The translations under genes were made by a program, and so were the position numbers. Positions 7,717 to 12,129 of a stretch of 12,129 bases of DNA are shown here, piece by piece (the first letter of the stretch is position 1; every line of letters begins with the position of its first letter). Location: the NCBI GenBank assembly GCA_959022875.1, contig CAUFAM010000014.1, forward strand, positions 1 to 12,129. The letters are read 5' to 3'. The notes beneath the pieces are model-generated. The model was given only the letters and a program-made list of their open reading frames with translations, searched no databases and was not told where the DNA came from. Source of the stretch: an uncultured Oscillospiraceae bacterium (lineage in GTDB: Bacteria > Bacillota > Clostridia > Oscillospirales > Oscillospiraceae).

Positions 7717-8654
7717 GTTCCCGCCCTCCCCGCCTGAAGCGCGCGCCAGGTAAGGATTGCGGTGCCCATGGCGTTGTCGGTGGAATACTGGGGTTGGGCA
7801 AAGAGGGCCTGGCATCGCTCAAGCATAGCCGCCCTCAGCTGCCGGTTGGAGGCCACACCGCCGGAGCAGAGCACGGGCAGGCCAGGCCAGCGCTTCCGGG
7901 CCTCCTGGGTGGCCCGCACCACCACGTCAGCAATGGTATCCAAGGTAAAGCGGGCTACATTCCCAGGTGTCTGACCGGAGGCAGCCCGTTTTTTTATCTG
8001 ATTTTCAATTCCGGACAGGGAGAACGTCAGCTCGTTGAGCTTTACACGATAGTGTTCACTGGCATCTCCCTGGTCATACAGAGCGTCCAGGGCCTTGCCG
8101 GCCGGAAATTGCAGTCCCAACAGCACACCGGCGCGGTCAATGAGCTGCCCGGCGGAGATGTCACTGGTTCCCCCCACCGCTTCGGCCCGCACACTCACGC
8201 CATCCGGCTCAACATATAAAAGCTCCGTGGTCCCCCCGGACAGATGCCAGGCCAGGAACGGAGCGTCCAGAAGGTCCATCCGGCCGGCGGACCAGGCAGC
8301 CGCAGCCAGATGTCCCTGTTGATGGGAATGTTCAAAAAAAGGTACCCCAAGGGTACTGGCCAGCCCCTCTCCCTGAGAAGCTCCGGCCAGGAAGCAGGGC
8401 ATGTAGGAGCCCTCTACCGCCCGGGGGCGGGTGCTGGCCCCCACGGCCTCAATGGCCGTCAGGTGTCCCCCCTGCTCCAGCGTGCGGAACAGCTCGGGCA
8501 GCTGACGGACATGCTGAAACAGGGCCTCGCTCTGGCGAAGGCCCAGTTCCCTCGGCCGCACCGTCAGCAGACGGCCCGCATTGACCCCCTCCCGGCCGTC
8601 AAAGACGGCCACAGAAGTGGTATAGTTACTGGTATCCAGTCCCAAAACGGCCAT
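7713..8654 (-). CDS. TsaD/Kae1-like protein (O-sialoglycoprotein endopeptidase paralog)
   Basis: This 313-residue protein has the ASKHA kinase fold of TsaD/Kae1, whose canonical members make the threonylcarbamoyladenosine (t6A) modification of tRNA. Visible matches are LGLDTSNYTTSVAV at the N-terminus, HQQGH (111-115) in place of the metal-binding HMEGH, SGGTTELL (139-146), GGTSDISAGQLIDRAGVLLG (161-180), FSLSGIENQIKK, SGGVASN and STDNAMG near the C-terminus. The two histidines and the terminal aspartate expected to bind metal are kept. The protein is shorter than TsaD (about 340 residues), and the region before HQQGH differs from it. It therefore looks like a paralog rather than the t6A enzyme itself. 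ATG 8654 has GGAG about 8 nt upstream; GTG 8660, which overlaps the nusB stop as GTGA, is the alternative. It lies where Bacillus carries folD. Confidence 0.85.
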   Translation of the reverse strand: MAVLGLDTSNYTTSVAVFDGREGVNAGRLLTVRPRELGLRQSEALFQHVRQLPELFRTLEQGGHLTAIEAVGASTRPRAVEGSYMPCFLAGASQGEGLASTLGVPFFEHSHQQGHLAAAAWSAGRMDLLDAPFLAWHLSGGTTELLYVEPDGVSVRAEAVGGTSDISAGQLIDRAGVLLGLQFPAGKALDALYDQGDASEHYRVKLNELTFSLSGIENQIKKRAASGQTPGNVARFTLDTIADVVVRATQEARKRWPGLPVLCSGGVASNRQLRAAMLERCQALFAQPQYSTDNAMGTAILTWRALQAGRAGT

Positions 8655-8656
8655 GG

Positions 8657-9169
8657 TCACATCTCCGTTTCAGACTTGGCCTCTTCCTGCTTCGGGGTAG
8701 CCTCCTCCGGTGCAGAAACGCTGCCCTGGCATTCACTGCGCACGAAGGTGCCCAGAATTCCGTTGAGGAAGGACACGACCTCCTGAGGCTCATAATTCTT
8801 GGCAATCTCCACGGCCTCATTGATGGCGGCAGCGTTGGGCACGTCGGGCATATAGAGTACCTCATACATGGCAGTACGCATGATGGCCGAGGCCATACGG
8901 GGAATCCGGGCAAAGGACCAGCCCTTGGAGTAGCGGCTGATGCAGTCGTCCAGCTCGGGGCCGTGGAAAAATACCCCCTGAACCAGCTCCCGGATATACT
9001 TCTCCTGCTTTTCGTTGGGATACTGGGAATAGAGGGGCATATCCTCTGCCAGTTCCTTGAACCGCTCATGGGTCAGCTGGCTGTCCAGCAGCTCCTGGGC
9101 GCTCTGGTTGCCAAAGCTCAGGGAAAAAATCATATGTACCGCAATCTCACGGGCATTGCTTCTTGTCAT
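8657..9169 (-). CDS. nusB: Transcription antitermination factor NusB
   Basis: NusB binds boxA RNA with NusE (ribosomal protein S10) and supports antitermination of rRNA operons. The 170-residue protein starts TRSNAREIAVHMIFS, the RNA-binding N-terminal helix region, and has the family hallmarks AINEAVEIAKNY and VVSFLNGILGTF in the last third. It is slightly longer than many NusB proteins for two reasons: an expanded middle (YSQYPNEKQEKYIRELVQGV) and a Glu/Lys-rich tail after FVRSEC that looks disordered. ATG 9169 is preferred over the longer open frame to 9223, because GGGAGG lies about 9 nt upstream and the N-terminus then matches the family. It is the first gene of the long operon, behind the promoter candidate at 9229-9234. 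Confidence 0.94.
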   Translation of the reverse strand: MTRSNAREIAVHMIFSLSFGNQSAQELLDSQLTHERFKELAEDMPLYSQYPNEKQEKYIRELVQGVFFHGPELDDCISRYSKGWSFARIPRMASAIMRTAMYEVLYMPDVPNAAAINEAVEIAKNYEPQEVVSFLNGILGTFVRSECQGSVSAPEEATPKQEEAKSETEM

Positions 9170-9228
9170 ATTCGGTATCCTCCCGCCCTGCATCCGGGCT
9201 GTGATAGTATTCTGGTGTATCATCCACT

Positions 9229-9250
9229 ATTATATACATGAATATACAAA
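9229..9250 (-). promoter_or_regulatory. Candidate promoter and direct repeat ahead of nusB operon
   Basis: On the minus strand a perfect TATAAT (9229-9234) lies about 60 nt upstream of the nusB ATG. The -35 position 17 nt away reads TTCCTT, a weak match, so activation or a short leader promoter is possible. Two direct TGTATA repeats spaced 10 nt apart overlap the -10. On the plus strand the same bases read CATGAATATACA (9237-9248), which resembles an ARG-box half site. The position just behind the sleB terminator and in front of a long operon supports a promoter here. Confidence 0.5.
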
Positions 9251-9291
9251 AAAGGAACCCCTAATTTATAATTTTCCTTTTTCTTCCCGAT

Positions 9292-9321
9292 AAAAAAAGA
9301 CCGCCGAAGCGGTCCTTTTTT
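9292..9321 (-). terminator. Rho-independent terminator of sleB (UUCG tetraloop)
   Basis: On the minus strand a 6-bp stem GACCGC/GCGGTC closes a UUCG loop and is followed by seven T residues. It begins just 8-9 nt after the sleB stop codon. The stem is flanked by A and T runs on both sides, so it could act in both directions. All visible genes run leftward, so its job is to separate sleB from the nusB operon. Confidence 0.9.
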
Positions 9322-9322
9322 A

Positions 9323-10306
9323 TCAATAATAGAATTTGTGTCCGCCCAGCACAGCGGCAAACTCCCGGTTGCGGGAGGCCCAGCTGTTGGAACTGGAGTC
9401 AAAATACAGTGCGCCGTCGGTCTCAGCTACCTCGCCGCCGTCCAGCACCAGCTTTGCAGCAATGATGCTGCTCTGGTTGGGCGTACGGTTGGCAAGCGCG
9501 CCGGACTTATAGGTGCTGAACTGGTTTTTCTGAGCCAGAACACCCTGGACGGTATTGGGATAAGCGGGGCTGGCCACCCGGTTCATCACCACATTGCCCA
9601 CGGCCATCTGCCCTTCCAGGGGCTGATTGCCGCTCTCGGCGTAAATCACCCGGGACAGCCAGAAGAGATCCTCCTGATCGTAGTAGCTGTCGCCGGACTG
9701 GATGCCGCCGCTGCCCCGGGTAATACGGATGGTGCCGGTAGCACCATCCCAGGTGAGCTTGGCATCAAAGGCCTCTACCACCGCCGCGAGGGGAACTGTC
9801 ACCTTGTTGTTTACCATCTGAACACCCTCGGGAAGGTAGAGATAGCGGCCGTTGGCCACCAGATAGAGCTGACCCACTTTGGCAGTCAGGGTCAGACGGC
9901 TGGAGGTCACCTTGGCGGTGGAACCATCCCAGCTGATTTGCACGCTGGAATCCAGGGCCTGAGCCATGGAGGCCAGCGCAACGTAGGTAACGCCATTTTT
10001 TTGGAACTTACCCAGATTGGTAGGAGCCGCCACACCGTCAATGAACAGTGTCTGGTCTCCGGCAACTGCCTGCTGCTGTTCTTCCGCCTGAGCTTGCTCC
10101 TCGAGAGAAGCCCGTTCGGAGACCTCGGCATTCCCCAGCTTTCCTCCGCCGATGTATTCCATCGACTCGTAGGAAGCCTGGGATTCAGTGTCAAGCGCGT
10201 CCTCAGCAAGGACAGCGCTCTCCTCCTCTGCCAGCAGGGCAGCGGACTGCTGGGGGGCAGTCGACGCGCCCATCAGGAGGAGTAAGGCAAACGCACACAG
10301 GGGCAC
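9323..10306 (-). CDS. SleB-type cell wall hydrolase with copper amine oxidase-like N-terminal domain
   Basis: SleB/CwlJ-family hydrolases cut peptidoglycan; characterised members degrade spore cortex during germination. From the GTG at 10306 the frame has 327 residues: a hydrophobic signal segment (about 1-16), a low-complexity Glu/Ala/Gln linker (about 25-82), a copper-amine-oxidase N1-like domain (about 85-197, with FIDGVAAP and VTVPLAAVVEAFDAKLTWDG), and a C-terminal hydrolase_2 domain (about 212-327). The catalytic segment is WLSRVIYAESGNQPLEGQMA, with the expected Glu at 224, and the end ALYF...GGHKFYY is typical. The GTG has no Shine-Dalgarno and would remove the charged signal-peptide start. 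A better-placed start is an in-frame ATA at 10327, 9 nt after AAAGGAG, giving I/M-VRKLFFVPLC. The protein is probably exported. No neighbour gene shares its transcript. Confidence 0.9.
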   Translation of the reverse strand: MPLCAFALLLLMGASTAPQQSAALLAEEESAVLAEDALDTESQASYESMEYIGGGKLGNAEVSERASLEEQAQAEEQQQAVAGDQTLFIDGVAAPTNLGKFQKNGVTYVALASMAQALDSSVQISWDGSTAKVTSSRLTLTAKVGQLYLVANGRYLYLPEGVQMVNNKVTVPLAAVVEAFDAKLTWDGATGTIRITRGSGGIQSGDSYYDQEDLFWLSRVIYAESGNQPLEGQMAVGNVVMNRVASPAYPNTVQGVLAQKNQFSTYKSGALANRTPNQSSIIAAKLVLDGGEVAETDGALYFDSSSNSWASRNREFAAVLGGHKFYY

Positions 10307-10327
10307 GAAAAAAAGCTTGCGTACTAT

Positions 10328-10559
10328 TTGTCTTCACTCCTTTACTTTGATTTTTTACAAATTGGTGACACGCAAAAGCAACTGTTGTTACTTTTGTTAC
10401 CACATTGTAACCAATCTGGGCAGTCAAAACAAGGGCAAAATTGCCCATAAATAATTGTCGGCACTTGTGCATTTTATATAATATATTCAAGAATAAGCGG
10501 ATTTCGCCAAATTTTGCTGGTTTATCGACATATTATGTGAACTTACTTTCCCAGCAAAA
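10328..10559. other. Intergenic region upstream of sleB
   Basis: AT-rich stretch with no supportable gene. It holds the Shine-Dalgarno AAAGGAG (10337-10343, minus strand), an AT block at 10471-10490 that could supply a -10 (TATATT at 10480-10485 with TTGGCG 19 nt away), a GGGCAA/TTGCCC inverted repeat (10433-10446) and GTTAC-type repeats. No confident sigma-A, sigma-E or sigma-G promoter could be read by eye. Confidence 0.6.
10385..10411. repeat. GTTAC repeat cluster upstream of sleB (possible operator)
   Basis: On the plus strand TTGTTAC occurs twice 9 nt apart (10385-10391 and 10394-10400), followed by GTAAC at 10407-10411. The second copy and the GTAAC form an inverted repeat with 5-bp arms and a 6-nt centre. 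It lies about 60-85 nt upstream of the sleB start. The arrangement looks like a binding site, but no regulator can be named. Confidence 0.3.
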
Positions 10560-10600
10560 AGCGTCCGTCTCCCGGCTGACGCTGCCGAAAGACGGACGCT
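10560..10600 (-). terminator. Rho-independent terminator of the DUF951-radical SAM operon
   Basis: On the minus strand an 11-bp stem, AGCGTCCGTCT with AGACGGACGCT, encloses a 19-nt loop that itself folds as CGGC/GCCG. The stem is followed by TTTTT. It starts 12 nt after the stop of the radical SAM gene. The plus strand lacks a T-run after the stem, so it is read as a minus-strand terminator. Confidence 0.9.
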
Positions 10601-10612
10601 GTTTAAAGCCTA

Positions 10613-11500
10613 TTAAATTCCCCGGTTGAGGGTTTTGCGCAGGCGGATTTTTCCCTCCAGAGCCTGGTCGATCAGGGAGAGGAACTTCTCCCGATCCTCC
10701 GGCAGTCCCCCCTTCAGGGGCAGGTAATTGGAGGCATGGTTGCTGGTAAAGTGCAGAGGGTTCACGTCCAGCAGCTCGATCAGCAGACGGCACTCCTCCA
10801 GAATGTGGTCGGGAGAACACACCTCAAAACGTCCTGCCAGTACATCCTCCCCCAGCGGGGTACCCTTGGCGGGGGCAAAGGTCATGGCGGACAGATGGCG
10901 GGGCTTCATCTCGTTGATGATCCGGGCGGTGGAGCGGATATGTTCCTCCCAGTCGCCTCCCTCTCCCCTGGCTCCGGTCATGCCCAGAATGACGGTGACC
11001 CACAGGTCAATGCCCGCCTCCACCAGCCGCTGCCCGGCCAGAAGCATCTCCTGTGCGGTAACGCCCTTATGAATAAACTTGAGAACCGTATCGCTGCCGC
11101 TCTCCACGCCCAGATAGGCCCGGGACAGCCCGGCCTCATGGAGTGCCTTAAGCTCCTGGGGTGTTTTGGCCAGGGTGCTCCGGGGCCCGGCGTAGAGGGT
11201 TACCTTCTCCAAATGCGGGAAGGTCTCATAAAGCTTATGAAGTACCCGGAGCAGATCCTCCGTTTTCATAATGATGGCATCCCCATCCATCAGGAACACC
11301 CGCTCAAGGCCGGGGCCGTAGTAGTCCCGGGCCATATCAATGTCCTCTAAGATCTCTTCCACAGGCCGCAGGCGGAATTTCTTCTCCTTATACATCCCGC
11401 AGAAGGTACACCGATTGTTGGAACAGCCGATGGTACACTGGAGCAGGTAACTCTTCCACTCCCCCGGCGGCCGGTACAGCAGGTCGCTGTCATAACGCAT
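10613..11500 (-). CDS. Radical SAM protein
   Basis: A 295-residue radical SAM enzyme of unassigned substrate. The iron-sulfur cluster motif appears as GCSNNRCTFC (Cys26, Cys31, Cys34), the CX4CX2C variant found in uncharacterised HemN/Elp3-like proteins, with Cys22 just before it. Further TIM-barrel signs are VFLMDGDAI, VTLYAGPRSTL, AYLGVESGSDTVLKFIHKG (the SAM-binding GxES-type strand) and LWVTVILGMTGARGEGG. No extra C-terminal SPASM or B12 domain is seen. ATG 11500 is chosen over ATG 11506 because AAAGGA lies 9 nt before it and only 3 nt before the other. It starts 16 nt after the DUF951 stop, so the two genes share a transcript. Function beyond radical chemistry is unknown. Confidence 0.88.
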   Translation of the reverse strand: MRYDSDLLYRPPGEWKSYLLQCTIGCSNNRCTFCGMYKEKKFRLRPVEEILEDIDMARDYYGPGLERVFLMDGDAIIMKTEDLLRVLHKLYETFPHLEKVTLYAGPRSTLAKTPQELKALHEAGLSRAYLGVESGSDTVLKFIHKGVTAQEMLLAGQRLVEAGIDLWVTVILGMTGARGEGGDWEEHIRSTARIINEMKPRHLSAMTFAPAKGTPLGEDVLAGRFEVCSPDHILEECRLLIELLDVNPLHFTSNHASNYLPLKGGLPEDREKFLSLIDQALEGKIRLRKTLNRGI

Positions 11501-11516
11501 GTTCATCCATCCTTTC

Positions 11517-11717
11517 TCAGGGCAGGTCGATGTACTGCCCTTCCCGCATAACCTTGCGGATGTTCTTTTCCACCTTGCTCCGGGGCAGCATGACCTCATG
11601 TCCGCAGCCCTGGCAGCGGATTTTAAAGTCCATACCCACTCGGAGAACCAGCCACTCCTGGCTGCCGCAGGGATGGGCTTTCTTCATTTTTAATATGTCG
11701 TTTACATGGACATCCAT
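11517..11717 (-). CDS. DUF951 family small protein
   Basis: A 66-residue protein of the DUF951 (YyzM-like) family, common in Firmicutes and without a known function. It has the family features: an N-terminal DILKMKKAHPCGSQEW block, then VLRVGMDFKIRCQGCGHEVMLPRSKVEK. Cys17 with the CQGC pair at 35-38 forms a possible metal site, and Lys/Arg residues dominate the rest, which would suit nucleic-acid or ribosome contact (inference). ATG 11717 has GGAGG 7 nt upstream. It is the first gene behind a strong promoter and is followed after 16 nt by the radical SAM gene. Confidence 0.9.
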   Translation of the reverse strand: MDVHVNDILKMKKAHPCGSQEWLVLRVGMDFKIRCQGCGHEVMLPRSKVEKNIRKVMREGQYIDLP

Positions 11718-11746
11718 ACCAGTTCCTCCAAGATCATTCTGCCTAC

Positions 11747-11776
11747 ATTATAATATGGTATTTTTGCCCTTGTCAA
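11747..11776 (-). promoter_or_regulatory. Strong sigma-A promoter for DUF951-radical SAM operon
   Basis: On the minus strand TTGACA (11771-11776) and TATAAT (11747-11752) both match consensus, with an 18-nt spacer. The expected transcription start near 11740 leaves a leader of about 23 nt carrying the GGAGG site before the ATG at 11717. It lies immediately after the terminator at 11800-11825. Confidence 0.85.
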
Positions 11777-11799
11777 CGGCGGCCCCCGGTATAAAGTAA

Positions 11800-11825
11800 G
11801 GGCTCCCGGCTTTTGCCGGGAGCCC
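11800..11825 (-). terminator. Terminator downstream of ackA
   Basis: A perfect 11-bp stem, GGGCTCCCGGC with GCCGGGAGCCC, encloses a 4-nt loop. On the minus strand it is followed by TTACTTTAT, a modest U-rich tail; the plus side has no T-run. It lies 59 nt past the nearer ackA 3'-end copy, so it most likely ends ackA transcription just before the DUF951 promoter. Confidence 0.75.
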
Positions 11826-11884
11826 GCAGGTTATAAGAAACCAAAAACCAAACTTCTTTGACAGGGTTGGAATGGCTCCGCTTT

Positions 11885-11939
11885 TTAGCCCTTCACCAGA
11901 GCGGCGGTGTCCATAGCGATCATGAGCTCCTCGTTGGTG
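11885..11939 (-). repeat. Direct repeat copy 1: duplicated ackA 3' end
   Basis: This 55-base stretch is identical, base for base, to 12075-12129. On the minus strand it encodes TNEELMIAMDTAALVKG and a TAA stop, the acetate kinase C-terminus. The similarity to ackA probably continues to about 11945, since the next codons read ATC CCC as in the IPTNEEL motif. Matching stops at 11884 on the other side. Confidence 0.9.
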
Positions 11940-12052
11940 GGGATGTTCCCAAACACATGGTGCCATGTGTTTGGGGGCCCTTGGATTTCAATGCTCGGGC
12001 GAACTGAATTCGCCCTGCGCAAATTGCCGCGGTGCGGCAATTTTCCGGTCAT
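11885..12052 (-). pseudogene. Chimeric 55-codon frame ending in an AckA C-terminal fragment
   Basis: From an ATG at 12052 an open frame runs through the hairpin block and enters the duplicated ackA end in the correct acetate kinase phase, stopping at 11885. The first 35 or so residues (beginning MTGKLPHRGNLRRANS) come from palindromic DNA; the last 20 are IPTNEELMIAMDTAALVKG preceded by Asn. No proper Shine-Dalgarno lies before the ATG. It is best read as a displaced gene fragment; a translated small protein is possible but unsupported. Confidence 0.4.
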
Positions 12053-12074
12053 CCCCGACAAAACCGCTTTATTC
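11947..12074. repeat. Three-hairpin palindromic block between ackA end copies
   Basis: The 128 bases between the two ackA-end copies hold three perfect inverted repeats in a row. They are 11948-11975 (13-bp arms CCCAAACACATGG, 2-nt centre), 11997-12015 (7-bp arms GGGCGAA, 5-nt centre) and 12021-12043 (10-bp arms AAATTGCCGC, 3-nt centre). None has a T-run, so they are not ordinary terminators. No transposase is present. The block resembles dispersed non-autonomous palindromic repeats (REP/MITE-like), which is inference; copies elsewhere in the genome cannot be seen from here. Confidence 0.6.
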
Positions 12075-12129
12075 TTAGCCCTTCACCAGAGCGGCGGTGT
12101 CCATAGCGATCATGAGCTCCTCGTTGGTG
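12075..12129 (-). CDS. ackA: Acetate kinase, C-terminal end only (cut by window edge)
   Basis: Acetate kinase converts acetyl phosphate and ADP to acetate and ATP in fermentative metabolism. Only the last 17 codons and the TAA stop (12075-12077) are inside the window, reading TNEELMIAMDTAALVKG. This matches the conserved acetate kinase end (IPTNEELVIAQDASRL in Escherichia coli). The rest of the gene would lie to the right. This copy is taken as the genuine gene end because it may continue upstream past the edge, but the window cannot prove which of the two identical copies is attached to the full gene. Confidence 0.75.
   Translation of the reverse strand, partial: TNEELMIAMDTAALVKG

Noticed and set aside
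9338..10285. 315-codon open frame on the plus strand opposite sleB
   Set aside because: It lies wholly antisense to a well-identified gene, shows no family motif and is explained by GC-rich third positions.
10422..10427. Minus-strand TTGACT as a -35 for sleB with TACAAT downstream
   Set aside because: The spacing to TACAAT is only 12 nt, too short for a sigma-A promoter.
10203..10490. 95-codon minus-strand frame overlapping the sleB start and its leader
   Set aside because: Runs out of phase through the sleB signal peptide and has no Shine-Dalgarno; its second half is sleB read in the wrong frame.
11858..11863. TTGACA on the plus strand, possible rightward promoter
   Set aside because: No -10-like sequence 16-19 nt downstream and no plus-strand gene follows.
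11748..11966. 72-codon minus-strand frame across the ackA end copy and terminator
   Set aside because: Reads the AckA tail in the wrong phase and translates through the terminator hairpin.
11947..12043. Hairpin series read as a CRISPR array or riboswitch
   Set aside because: The three hairpins have unrelated arm sequences and no regular spacer, and none matches a riboswitch core that I recognise; they lie behind, not before, a gene.

Overview
The window reads as chromosomal DNA of a GC-rich, spore-forming Clostridia member, probably Oscillospiraceae-like (Flavonifractor/Oscillibacter type). This rests on the gene families (SleB, DUF951, an ArgR-RecN pair, a nusB-xseA-xseB-ispA-dxs-tlyA cluster), strong Shine-Dalgarno sites and high GC coding DNA with AT-rich intergenic regions. 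All supportable genes lie on the minus strand, so transcription runs from high to low coordinates. No tRNA, rRNA, CRISPR array, transposase or phage gene was seen.

Right end (11885-12129): the last codons of an acetate kinase gene (ackA) enter from the right edge and stop at 12075. A perfect 55-base copy of that gene end lies 190 bases further downstream (11885-11939). Between the two copies sits a 128-base block with three perfect hairpins and no recognisable gene. This is the most unusual part of the window. It may be a small palindromic element that regenerated the ackA 3' end. It may also be an assembly-edge artefact, because the second copy ends exactly at the window edge.

10613-11776: a terminator (11800-11825) is followed by a near-perfect sigma-A promoter (TTGACA, 18 nt, TATAAT). 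It drives a two-gene operon: a 66-residue DUF951 protein and a radical SAM protein, closed by a terminator at 10560-10600.

9323-10327: a monocistronic SleB-type cell-wall hydrolase with an N-terminal copper-amine-oxidase-like stalk domain. Its expected start codon reads ATA. A UUCG-loop terminator lies directly behind the gene.

1-9234: one long operon of tightly packed, often overlapping genes: nusB, a TsaD-like paralog, xseA, xseB, ispA, a divergent PAP2 (DUF212) membrane protein, dxs, tlyA, nadK, argR and recN (cut by the left edge). It resembles the Bacillus nusB-folD-xseA-xseB-ispA-dxs-yqxC-ahrC-recN cluster, but with a TsaD-like gene where folD is expected, a PAP2-like gene between ispA and dxs, and nadK between tlyA and argR. 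It joins transcription control, exonuclease VII, isoprenoid precursor synthesis (Dxs, IspA), rRNA methylation, NADP supply, arginine regulation and DNA repair. The ispA reading frame appears to carry a single-base frameshift near its 3' end.
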